Assembly: GCA_005877365.1 (NCBI GenBank)
Contig: VBPP01000224.1
Coordinates: forward strand, 1 to 6,717
Reading direction: 5' to 3'
DNA: 6,717 bases
Source of the DNA: Nitrososphaerota archaeon
Lineage (GTDB): Archaea > Thermoproteota > Nitrososphaeria > Nitrososphaerales > Gagatemarchaeaceae
Shown: positions 1 to 5,659 of the stretch, piece after piece
Layout: every line of letters begins with the position of its first letter
Numbering within the stretch: the stretch's first letter is position 1
The notes under the pieces: model-generated
What the model was told of the DNA's origin: nothing
The model's database searches: none
Seen by the model: only the letters and a program-made list of their open reading frames with translations
Program-made: the position numbers and the translations under genes

Positions 1-391
1 CCGAAAGAGCGGAGCAAACGACCTTCGGGTTTACCGACCTCAAAGATCCGTAGTCGAGTCCAAGCTTTGCAGGTTGATCGCCGCGAAGGTTGTTGAATAC
101 AACGTCGGAAACCTTGACAAGTCTGTGGAACACATCTCGAGCAGAGGGATTTCGGAGGTTGAGAGTTACGCTCTTCTTGTTGCGATTGAAGGACTGATAG
201 AAGAGGCTGTCACTATGTTGCGTATAGGGCCTGACTTCACGCGCCGAGTCTCCGCGCGTGGAAGGGTCTTCGATCTTGATGACCTCGGCACCCAGGTCTG
301 CTAGGTGCATCGTAGCGTACGGGCCCGCGCCGTATTGGGATATCGCAACAATCCTTATCCCTTCAAGAGGGAGAGACAAAAAACCGCCCAT
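1..391 (-). CDS. CaiB/BaiF family class III CoA-transferase, N-terminal part (runs off the left edge)
   Basis: Reading the minus strand from the ATG at 391 gives an open frame of 130 codons that leaves the window without a stop. The start shows the class III CoA-transferase signature: LEGIRIVAISQYGAGPYAT at residues 9-27, then LADLGAEVIKIEDP (30-43), the FNRNKKSVTLNLR stretch (69-80) and GLDYGSLRSVNPKVV (111-125). Family members are about 400 residues, so roughly the first third is present. The catalytic Asp of formyl-CoA transferase, near residue 169 in that enzyme, is outside the window. These cytoplasmic enzymes move CoA from an acyl-CoA donor to a carboxylic acid, or act as racemases on acyl-CoA; substrate cannot be told here. 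A GAGGT site lies 9 nt before the ATG, and no in-frame ATG, GTG or TTG was seen in the 40 nt ahead of it. Family is certain, substrate is not. Confidence 0.93.
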   Translation of the reverse strand, partial: MGGFLSLPLEGIRIVAISQYGAGPYATMHLADLGAEVIKIEDPSTRGDSAREVRPYTQHSDSLFYQSFNRNKKSVTLNLRNPSARDVFHRLVKVSDVVFNNLRGDQPAKLGLDYGSLRSVNPKVVCSALS

Positions 392-400
392 CAGCGGCTG

Positions 401-405
401 ACCTC
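401..405 (-). promoter_or_regulatory. Shine-Dalgarno site of the CoA-transferase gene
   Basis: On the minus strand the sequence reads GAGGT, followed by 9 nt and the ATG at 391. It matches the 3' end of archaeal 16S rRNA and fixes this ATG as the start. No convincing TATA-like box is seen nearby, so the gene may be read through from the 136-residue gene upstream. Confidence 0.55.
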
Positions 406-434
406 GGAAAGGAGAAGAGTGGCTGACAGACGAC

Positions 435-444
435 AAAAAAGAAA
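435..444 (-). terminator. T-rich tract, possible archaeal terminator after the 136-residue gene
   Basis: The minus strand reads TTTCTTTTTT here, about 70 nt past the stop of the 512-922 gene and 44 nt before the CoA-transferase start. Archaeal RNA polymerase often stops at plain T tracts without a hairpin. If it works, it separates the two genes, but no promoter box is visible for the CoA-transferase, so it may be only a partial stop. Confidence 0.3.
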
Positions 445-511
445 GCGTGACCGGCTAAGGGGTCCAGAGAACAGGGCTTCCACGAATGAGCTGGACGAGG
501 GAGCCGAAATC

Positions 512-922
512 CTAATGCTGTCCGTGCTCGTCCCCAATTTTCAGTCCCCGAACCTTCACTCCGTGCCTCTTGGCCGTCTGGATAAGTGTTCTTAGAAAGT
601 TTCTTCGAAGCTCCTCTTCCGGCATCTTGTACGTAATGATGTTTAGCCAAAGCTCTACCCCGATCTCCGGGTGAGAGTTTCGAATCTCAACCTGGACACT
701 CTCACGCAAGCCGGTCGCGTTTGCCCGGATCATACTTTTGGAATCTCCTTTTCCGTATAGTTTTATGTGACCGATGAGCCTACCGTGAAGGCTGCTCGTT
801 TCGAAGAGAGATAGCGAGAGGTCTCTAAAGAAAAATTCAAGTTCAGCGTGGTTTTGAACCTTAGGAAAGATCAATCTGACACGGGCGCCTACAATGGCTG
901 GTAAGTGCGACACAAATACCAC
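512..922 (-). CDS. Uncharacterised 136-residue protein, possibly a stand-alone CobW C-terminal-like domain
   Basis: I do not recognise this protein with certainty. It starts with GTG at 922, about 25 bp from the centre of an A/T box (943-950), which would make the mRNA leaderless; another GTG three codons in (913) is an alternative, and a TAG closes the frame upstream near 944. The product is soluble-looking, with no signal peptide or membrane segment. A hydrophobic N-terminal strand (RVRLIF, 14-19) is followed by a helix-like stretch, then LIGHIKLYGKG (49-59), alternating strands (VQVEI 76-80, VELWLNIITY 89-98), and a charged helix (PEEELRRNFLRTL, 101-113). The order 'GHIK, strand, strand, LN-I-Y, acidic helix' recalls the small C-terminal domain of CobW-type GTPases; the GTPase at 5660 lacks such a domain. 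That link is inference from pattern only. Confidence 0.7.
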   Translation of the reverse strand: MVFVSHLPAIVGARVRLIFPKVQNHAELEFFFRDLSLSLFETSSLHGRLIGHIKLYGKGDSKSMIRANATGLRESVQVEIRNSHPEIGVELWLNIITYKMPEEELRRNFLRTLIQTAKRHGVKVRGLKIGDEHGQH

Positions 923-940
923 GATGTCGCTCCAGTCGTA

Positions 941-953
941 TAACTATAAATAA
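941..953. promoter_or_regulatory. Divergent promoter with one A/T box usable in both directions
   Basis: The 65-bp gap between the GTG at 922 (-) and the TTG at 988 (+) holds a single A/T island, TAACTATAAATAA. On the plus strand TATAAATA (945-952) predicts a start near 973, giving the amidohydrolase a leader of about 15 nt. On the minus strand TTTATAGT (943-950) predicts a start at about 922, exactly the GTG of the 136-residue gene, so that mRNA would be leaderless. Spacing fits archaeal TBP/TFB promoters; transcription itself is inferred. Confidence 0.6.
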
Positions 954-974
954 CGTAAACGAGCTTAGAAACCC

Positions 975-978
975 AGGA
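975..978 (+). promoter_or_regulatory. Weak Shine-Dalgarno site (AGGA) for the cyclic amidohydrolase
   Basis: AGGA is followed by 9 nt and the TTG at 988. The open frame continues upstream without ATG, GTG or TTG through the A/T box, so this site and the promoter position together support the unusual TTG start. Confidence 0.4.
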
Positions 979-987
979 ATTTTCGAG

Positions 988-2388
988 TTGGTAGTTGACC
1001 TTGTCGTAAACAACGCGAAGGTCGTGACTTCAGAAGGAATTTACGAGGCGGGAATAGCGGTAGAGGATGGCAAGATCACCGCGATAGCAAAGGAGCCCAA
1101 TCTCCCCAAGTCGGACAAGGTGATCGACGCCAAGGGCTTGCCAGTGATGCCCGGGGCCATAGACCCTCACGTTCACTTGGGACTCTACAATCCCTTCGGG
1201 GAAGACGTACCAGACTCTACTATGGTACAGGCCATAGGCGGACTGACCACTACAATGCACAGCATCCTTGACAAGCGCTCGCTCAAAGTGTCTGTTCCTG
1301 AACTAACAGAGATAGCGAACAAGAACGCCTACATCGACATGACCTTCTACGCCGCCATAATGTCGATGCAACACATCCTTGAACTCCCAGCCGCCTTCGA
1401 GCTCGGGGTAACATCCTTCAAGCACTTCACCAACCGTCCGGAATATGAAATGCTGAACATCCTCCATCCCGACGACGGAGAGTTCTACCTCTCCTTCGCG
1501 AAGATTAAGGAGCTGGGGGGAGTGGCGATGGTGCACTGCGAGGACTTCGAGATCGCGAGGAAGCTGACCGAGAGAGTGAAGGCTTCCGGAGCGAAGGACC
1601 TTGCTGCGTGGAATGATTCACGCCCGGACTATTGCGAGCAGCTGAAAATCTGGGAGATGGCTGTAATGGCCAAGATCACGGGGTGCCCTCTTTACGTTGT
1701 TCACAACACCGTGGCGACGGCGAAGGAGGTCGTAGACTGGGCCGATGGAAACGGGGTCGAGATGTACATCGAGACAACTCCCGCATACCTTTTCTTCGTA
1801 AAGACAGACCAGAAGATCGGCGTCCTCGGCAAAGTCAATCCACCGATCAGGACAAGAGGGCATGTTGAAGGGCTGTGGCAGGGTATCAAGGACGGTTGGG
1901 TGGACTGCATAGGTACGGACCACTGTCCGGTAACTAGGAGCCGTAAAGTAGGTCAGGGCGACATCTGGAGTGCCATGCTCGGCTATCCCGGCTCAGAAAC
2001 AATGCTCCCCTTCATGATTAGCGAAGGCTTCAACAAGAGGGGCGTCCCACTGGAGCGAATCGCTCACTTAACCGCCACCAACACCGCGGCCATTCACAGC
2101 ATTCCGAACAAGGGCTCGATACGGGTGGGGAACGATGCCGATCTGGTGATAGTCGACCCAAAGAAGCGGGTGCGAATAGACAGCAAGACCCTGCACTACT
2201 CTCAAATCAGAGACTTCTCGCTCTTCGAAGGTGAGACCTTCACAGGCTTCCCAATCACGACTATCGTCCGTGGTGAGGTCGTAGCCGAGAACGGTGACAT
2301 CGTGGGAAAACGTGGCTACGGGAAGGTCGTGAAAAGGGTGCCTCGAAAAGACCGGCCCAAACCAACACTGAAGCAGTTACTCGACTGA
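988..2388 (+). CDS. Cyclic amidohydrolase, hydantoinase/dihydropyrimidinase-type
   Basis: A 466-residue cytoplasmic metalloenzyme of the amidohydrolase superfamily, full length for the hydantoinase/dihydropyrimidinase/allantoinase group, which opens cyclic ureides to N-carbamoyl compounds. All metal-centre residues expected for a two-metal site are visible: DPHVH (His61, His63), the lysine that is normally carboxylated (SFKHF, Lys145), VHCED (His183), YVVHN (His239) and GTDHCP (Asp311). The substrate-loop motif NPPIRTR is at 284-290, and the C-terminal beta part ends in the usual VRGEVVAENGDIVG (427-440) and GYGKVVKRVPR (443-453). Two points differ from standard dihydropyrimidinases: the tyrosine expected five residues after the lysine is Arg150, and two extra residues lie between the HxH motif and the following PF. 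Substrate is therefore open: hydantoin, dihydropyrimidine, allantoin or another cyclic amide. Start is TTG; a zinc-finger gene follows at once. Confidence 0.93.
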   Translation: MVVDLVVNNAKVVTSEGIYEAGIAVEDGKITAIAKEPNLPKSDKVIDAKGLPVMPGAIDPHVHLGLYNPFGEDVPDSTMVQAIGGLTTTMHSILDKRSLKVSVPELTEIANKNAYIDMTFYAAIMSMQHILELPAAFELGVTSFKHFTNRPEYEMLNILHPDDGEFYLSFAKIKELGGVAMVHCEDFEIARKLTERVKASGAKDLAAWNDSRPDYCEQLKIWEMAVMAKITGCPLYVVHNTVATAKEVVDWADGNGVEMYIETTPAYLFFVKTDQKIGVLGKVNPPIRTRGHVEGLWQGIKDGWVDCIGTDHCPVTRSRKVGQGDIWSAMLGYPGSETMLPFMISEGFNKRGVPLERIAHLTATNTAAIHSIPNKGSIRVGNDADLVIVDPKKRVRIDSKTLHYSQIRDFSLFEGETFTGFPITTIVRGEVVAENGDIVGKRGYGKVVKRVPRKDRPKPTLKQLLD

Positions 2389-2392
2389 GGAG
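2387..2392 (+). promoter_or_regulatory. Shine-Dalgarno site overlapping the amidohydrolase stop codon
   Basis: GAGGAG begins inside the TGA stop of the amidohydrolase (2386-2388) and lies 7 nt before the ATG at 2400. The strength and position argue that the small downstream frame is really translated, coupled to the enzyme gene, and that its start is 2400 rather than the internal ATG at 2427. Confidence 0.65.
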
Positions 2393-2399
2393 CGCCCCA

Positions 2400-2603
2400 A
2401 TGTGCTTCTTCGACCAACTCTTCCCCATGAAGTGTCCTCACTGTGAGAGTCTGACCCCGCTATACCTCTACGAGGATCACCTGAAAAAACACGTGTCCAA
2501 CGGTCTCGATGAAAGGGTCCTTCGTGAAGCTATCCAGTACACAATGGTTTTGATGAAGCGCTGGACTATTGGCTCCTATGAAATTCGTGGTTCCTGCATC
2601 TAA
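2400..2603 (+). CDS. Small C2H2-type zinc-finger protein (67 residues)
   Basis: The gene starts 11 nt after the amidohydrolase stop, with a strong GAGGAG site, and ends in two consecutive stops (TAA TAA). Residues 12-31 carry Cys12-X2-Cys15-X11-His27-X3-His31, a C2H2 zinc-finger layout one residue shorter than the classic X12 spacing; the following part (residues 36-67) is a charged, helix-like tail ending RGSCI. Small single-finger proteins of this sort are common in archaea and may bind nucleic acid or a protein partner. Its place directly behind the amidohydrolase suggests a local regulator or an accessory factor, but that is inference. No named family is recognised. The finger and the ribosome site make this a real gene more likely than a chance frame. 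Confidence 0.65.
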   Translation: MCFFDQLFPMKCPHCESLTPLYLYEDHLKKHVSNGLDERVLREAIQYTMVLMKRWTIGSYEIRGSCI

Positions 2604-2680
2604 TAACTTACGGATTGCGTTACATCCCTCAAAGGAGAGAAGATGGCGGGGTGACACCTGCTCGGACAGCTCACGTCTCC

Positions 2681-3706
2681 TCATCGCGGGGAATCTACTG
2701 TAGACTCATACTTCTCAACCGCGCTAACCATCGCCTTCATGTTAGCCAAAGGTGTGTGGGGATGGAAACCACAAGCGGGTGCCAAAATATCGACGCCGTC
2801 TTGAAGGGCTTTCAGAGAGCGAGCCCGAACGACGGCGGGAGTGGAATACCTCAGGAGGGTTGCATTGGGCAGGTTGCCGACCAGAGCCATCCTGTCACCG
2901 ATGATCCTCCGTGCGACCTTGACCTCCACCTCCGGACCGTGAAAGGAGAACGCCTCGAACCCTGTTTCGGGTAAGTACCGGAGGAGGGGATTTGTGTTTC
3001 CACAAATGTGAAGGATCGCCCTCACCCTCAGCTGTCTTCGAATTCTCTGATAAAGTGGGAGGACGTATCTAGCGAAGTGCTCGGCTGCCACCAGATCTCC
3101 AGAAGCCACAGGGTCGGCAACAAGAACAAAATCACTGCCTTCGTCTAGAAGAGCATTCGCGTAATCTACGTTAAATCGCGCGATGGTGTCCAGGGCATTC
3201 TCCAGGGCTTGAGGTTGTGTGGAAAGGGTGTAGAGTGTCTTTTCGATACCAACTAAGAAACCCAACAACGTCATCGGTCCAACTATCATGGTAAAGATCG
3301 GAATCGAACTTCCGTATCTGCCATTAAGGAGCTTGGTGGCTCTCAGCAGCGTTGGGATACGCCCCCTCTCCTCAACCAGGTTAGGGATCTTGAGCTCATC
3401 GAATTCTGTGAACGCGGGGTTCATGATCGAGGGGGGAGTGTCCGCTCTCCCCATCCTGACCTCGCATCCGATTGCTTCGGCCTCGACACAGATGTCAAAT
3501 GGGATTCTTAGACTCGGAATCCCCCCGAACTCATACGCTGCCGCAGATAGTCTGGCCATCATCTCAGGGTCGGAGTGGGCCTGAGGCCAGTAGGTATCTG
3601 CCAGACCCATCAGTTCCAGAGTGGCAGTTTGAAGGGGCGAGGAGCAGGTTTTTTCTCCGGCGCTCCTCCCTAAGATTGCCTCAACCCTCTCAACAGCATT
3701 TCTCAT
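2681..3706 (-). CDS. UroD-fold methylcobamide:thiol methyltransferase-like protein (MtaA/MtbA/CmuA type)
   Basis: A 341-residue protein of the uroporphyrinogen decarboxylase superfamily, but of the methyltransferase branch. It has the zinc-ligand set of MtaA/MtbA: LHICGNT (His233, Cys235) and LAPACGFHPHTPLANM (Cys312). The N-terminal region holds the SSPLQTATLELM segment (22-33) and the PFDICVEAEAIGCEV segment (69-83) typical of this branch; GPMTLLGFLVG lies at 143-153. Known relatives take a methyl group from a methylated corrinoid protein and pass it to coenzyme M or another acceptor, using a zinc-activated thiol. No corrinoid protein or substrate-specific methyltransferase is visible in the window, so the acceptor and donor are unknown. 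The ATG at 3706 is the first start after an in-frame TAA near 3713; there is no clear ribosome site. The gene lies 63 nt behind the permease at 3770-4606 and may share its transcript. It is not a haem-pathway decarboxylase. Confidence 0.88.
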   Translation of the reverse strand: MRNAVERVEAILGRSAGEKTCSSPLQTATLELMGLADTYWPQAHSDPEMMARLSAAAYEFGGIPSLRIPFDICVEAEAIGCEVRMGRADTPPSIMNPAFTEFDELKIPNLVEERGRIPTLLRATKLLNGRYGSSIPIFTMIVGPMTLLGFLVGIEKTLYTLSTQPQALENALDTIARFNVDYANALLDEGSDFVLVADPVASGDLVAAEHFARYVLPLYQRIRRQLRVRAILHICGNTNPLLRYLPETGFEAFSFHGPEVEVKVARRIIGDRMALVGNLPNATLLRYSTPAVVRARSLKALQDGVDILAPACGFHPHTPLANMKAMVSAVEKYESTVDSPR

Positions 3707-3769
3707 GAGGCATTACCGATGTCACGTCCTGGCGACAAGTTGCAGCAGTTAGTCTTTTGTGCGGCTTCC

Positions 3770-4606
3770 CTACCTGTTGACTGCTCCGGCGGAGAAGGTG
3801 CGCACCAGTTGCTTCTGGAAGAAGTACGCAATTATCAGAAAGGGCGCAAGTGAAACCGTGCTAAGGGCCGCGGCCTGACCCTGACCCTCCGAAATCGCTC
3901 CCAGGGCATTGAACGCGGCCATCTGAAGCGGGATGGTCTGGGTCTGCATTCTGGTCAGCATAAGTGCCAGTGTGAATTCCGTCCAGTCCAAAACAAAGAC
4001 AAAGATGGCCGCGGCTATGACTCCGCCTGCCACCATGGGCAGGATAAGGCCGAACGGAATTCTCCACCTTGGCACACCATCTATCATTGCAGCATCCTCA
4101 ATCTCACGTGGCACAGCATCTATGAAGGGCTTTATCATCCAAATGACGTAGAAAACTGTTACAGCGCTGTAAGGCAAGACTAATCCCTGCAGCGTATCCA
4201 CCATCCCGAGGGAAGAATAGAAGATGAGGAGTGGGATCGCGATGACGGCAGGAGGGGAAGCCCGCATGATAAGGGGCAGGACGAAGAGGGCGAACCTCCC
4301 GCCTCTGTACCTTGAAATCACGTACGCTGATGGGAATCCGATGAGAAGTGCCAGAAAAGTGCCGCCAAGTGCGATAACAAGACTGTTAGAGATGGCCTGT
4401 ACTCCGCTCTGACTGGCAAAAGCCACTGTATAGCTTGAGAGGGTGGGTGTTGCAGGGAGCCAGTGAGCAGGCAATGAGAACAGTTCAAAGTCGGTCTTGA
4501 AGGAGCTGGAGACAACCCAGAAGACCGGGAAAAGGGTTGCGACGACAACTATCACCAATAACGTATACACAAAAAATGGGTGCCTACTCCTTCTTACTGC
4601 AGCCAT
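3770..4606 (-). CDS. ABC transporter permease, MalG-type (carbohydrate uptake class 1), copy A
   Basis: A 278-residue integral membrane protein with about six hydrophobic segments: 12-34 (with the LFPVFW ending), 75-98, 107-133, 143-162, 193-215 and 250-268. The start FPVFWVVSSSFK (26-37) and the C-terminal KQLVRTFSAGAVNR (265-278) are marks of the MalG branch. The cytoplasmic EAA loop that contacts the ATPase reads EIEDAAMIDGVPRW (168-181), a good match to the consensus EAA---G. It would form half of the channel of an importer together with a MalF-type partner, which is not in the window, as are the binding protein and ATPase. It is clearly paralogous to the permease at 4745-5590. ATG start with its own TATA-like box 38-46 bp upstream (4644-4652). 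Family members mostly carry sugars; the neighbouring hydrolases make a nitrogenous substrate possible. Confidence 0.93.
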   Translation of the reverse strand: MAAVRRSRHPFFVYTLLVIVVVATLFPVFWVVSSSFKTDFELFSLPAHWLPATPTLSSYTVAFASQSGVQAISNSLVIALGGTFLALLIGFPSAYVISRYRGGRFALFVLPLIMRASPPAVIAIPLLIFYSSLGMVDTLQGLVLPYSAVTVFYVIWMIKPFIDAVPREIEDAAMIDGVPRWRIPFGLILPMVAGGVIAAAIFVFVLDWTEFTLALMLTRMQTQTIPLQMAAFNALGAISEGQGQAAALSTVSLAPFLIIAYFFQKQLVRTFSAGAVNR

Positions 4607-4614
4607 TGAGATTC

Positions 4615-4631
4615 CCAGCCCGAAATGCTGG
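4615..4631 (-). other. Short inverted repeat in the leader of permease copy A
   Basis: CCAGC and GCTGG arms of 5 bp enclose a 7-nt loop, directly around the predicted transcription start (about 4623) of the gene at 3770-4606. It could be an operator half-site pair or a small hairpin; the short arms allow chance. Confidence 0.25.
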
Positions 4632-4643
4632 CTTGAGCGCAGG

Positions 4644-4652
4644 TTATTTATC
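4644..4652 (-). promoter_or_regulatory. TATA-like promoter box of permease copy A
   Basis: The minus strand reads GATAAATAA, the same ATAAATA core as in the two divergent promoters of this window. A start about 25 bp downstream falls near 4623, leaving a leader of about 17 nt before the ATG at 4606. It indicates that this permease can be transcribed apart from the one upstream. Confidence 0.55.
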
Positions 4653-4703
4653 TATCAAGACTCGCCGGAATCCGGACTTCTTAGCATGCCCGATGCCGAG
4701 AGA

Positions 4704-4716
4704 GGGCAAAAGGCCC
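4704..4716 (-). terminator. Weak hairpin after permease copy B
   Basis: GGGC and GCCC arms enclose five bases (CTTTT on the minus strand), 30-40 nt past the TAA of the 4745-5590 gene, and before the promoter of copy A. It sits where a terminator would be expected, but has only 4 bp and no strong T tract behind it. Confidence 0.2.
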
Positions 4717-4744
4717 AAGAACATCAATCAAGCTTCGCTCGACT

Positions 4745-5590
4745 TTACCTTCCGACTGGTCCGAACAGTGAGACTCGCAGTAATTGCTTCTGCAAATAGT
4801 ACGCTCCCACCAGGAATGGTAGGAGGGAGATGGTGCTGACAGCCGAAGCGTCGCCGTGGGCGCCAGAAAGGACGCCGAAAGCAGAAAGGGAGGTCATCAC
4901 CACCGGGATCGTCTGTATCTCTACGCGGCCCAGGCTTAGCACGAAGACAAATTCGGTCCAATCCAGTAAGAAGACAAAGAAAGCAGCTATCAGCACACCA
5001 CCTAGTACGGTGGGGAGTGTTACCCAGTACGGAACCTTCCATCGTGGGACTCCGTCCACCATAGCGGCCTCTTCAATCTCAGGGGGCATGGCGTCTATGA
5101 ACGGTTTTACCAGCCAAATCACGTAGAAGACGGTGGTACCCCCATAGACGAGGACCATACCGCCCGCTGTATCGATTAGACCGAACGTGGAGTAGAAGAC
5201 AAGCAATGGGATAGCGAGGACTGCAGAAGGCATGACGCGCAGGATAAGAGGAACGAGAAGAACCGAAAACCTTGTCCTGTGAACACGTTGTCTGGCGACT
5301 GCGTAGGCAGCCGGAAAGCCGATGAGTAGCGCAAATACCGTGCTTACCGAGGCTATCGAGAGACTCTCCCAGATCGCCTTAAGGCCCGTAAATGTTGCGA
5401 AAGCCTCTTCATAGTTAGAGAGCGTTGGCCGCTGAGGCAGCCAGTAAAGCGGCTCTGGAAATTGGGTTAGTTCTTCCAGGCCCTTAAACGAGAAAGACAC
5501 CATCCAAAATAACGGGAAAATTGTGAGAATGAGCAGGGAAGTCGCCACGATGTAGGGCAAAGTCTTGCGAGTACGCGCGCCCAATGTCAC
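4745..5590 (-). CDS. ABC transporter permease, MalG-type (carbohydrate uptake class 1), copy B
   Basis: Integral membrane permease subunit, 281 residues from the GTG at 5590. I prefer this start to the GTG at 5620 (291 residues): it has AGGAG 10 nt ahead, it lies downstream of the predicted transcription start (about 5610), and it puts the first membrane segment at the same distance from the N-terminus as in the paralogue at 3770-4606 (29 versus 30 residues to FPLFW). The MalG marks are FPLFWMVSFSFK after the first segment and the EAA loop EIEEAAMVDGVPRWKVP, which docks on the ATPase. The C-terminal part VFLLDWTEF is shared with copy A, where other MalG proteins usually have W-N-E/D-F. The two copies look alike along their whole length, so they arose by duplication. 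No MalF-type partner, ATPase or binding protein lies in the window. Substrate unknown; sugars are usual for the family. Confidence 0.93.
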   Translation of the reverse strand: MTLGARTRKTLPYIVATSLLILTIFPLFWMVSFSFKGLEELTQFPEPLYWLPQRPTLSNYEEAFATFTGLKAIWESLSIASVSTVFALLIGFPAAYAVARQRVHRTRFSVLLVPLILRVMPSAVLAIPLLVFYSTFGLIDTAGGMVLVYGGTTVFYVIWLVKPFIDAMPPEIEEAAMVDGVPRWKVPYWVTLPTVLGGVLIAAFFVFLLDWTEFVFVLSLGRVEIQTIPVVMTSLSAFGVLSGAHGDASAVSTISLLPFLVGAYYLQKQLLRVSLFGPVGR

Positions 5591-5600
5591 CGCCGAAAAT

Positions 5601-5605
5601 CTCCT
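5601..5605 (-). promoter_or_regulatory. Shine-Dalgarno site deciding the start of permease copy B
   Basis: AGGAG on the minus strand is followed by 10 nt and the GTG at 5590. The alternative GTG at 5620 lies upstream of this site and of the predicted transcription start. Confidence 0.5.
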
Positions 5606-5630
5606 GTCTTTGCGATGCACTACCCGCCGC

Positions 5631-5641
5631 GTATTTATGTA
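5631..5641. promoter_or_regulatory. Second divergent promoter with one shared A/T box
   Basis: GTATTTATGTA is the only A/T-rich island between the permease and the GTPase genes. On the minus strand it reads ATAAATA, predicting a start near 5610 with a 20-nt leader to the GTG at 5590. On the plus strand TATTTATG predicts a start near 5660, which coincides with a TTG in frame with the GTPase. The single box serving both directions repeats the arrangement at 941-953. Confidence 0.5.
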
Positions 5642-5659
5642 CGGCAGGGTAACTCCCCA

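Noticed and set aside
74..595. Two consecutive plus-strand open frames of 76 and 96 codons.
   Set aside because: The opposite strand encodes a clear CoA-transferase N-terminus and the end of the 136-residue protein; the plus-strand products show no family pattern.
2629..2653. A good ribosome-site-like AGGAG followed by ATG at 2642 on the plus strand.
   Set aside because: The frame closes with TGA after three codons, so no gene can start there.
2615..2974. 119-codon open frame on the plus strand.
   Set aside because: It lies mostly opposite the C-terminal half of the methyltransferase, has no recognisable motif, and is best explained as a shadow of that gene.
2681..3706. Annotation as haem-pathway uroporphyrinogen decarboxylase.
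   Set aside because: The HICG and LAPACG zinc-ligand motifs belong to the corrinoid methyltransferase branch, and no other haem gene is nearby.
3472..4412. Several plus-strand open frames of 60-100 codons opposite the methyltransferase and permease A.
   Set aside because: They mirror strongly supported genes, and their sequences are low-complexity Ser/Ala/Met-rich, as expected opposite membrane-protein codons.
4664..4675. Small inverted repeat CCGG-AAT-CCGG-A upstream of permease A.
   Set aside because: Arms of only 4 bp, no T tract, and no clear relation to the promoter; too short to call.
4497..4839. Two overlapping 100-codon plus-strand frames spanning the gap between the two permeases.
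   Set aside because: Each is anchored in permease coding sequence on the other strand, the two overlap each other in different frames, and the gap between them already holds a minus-strand promoter.
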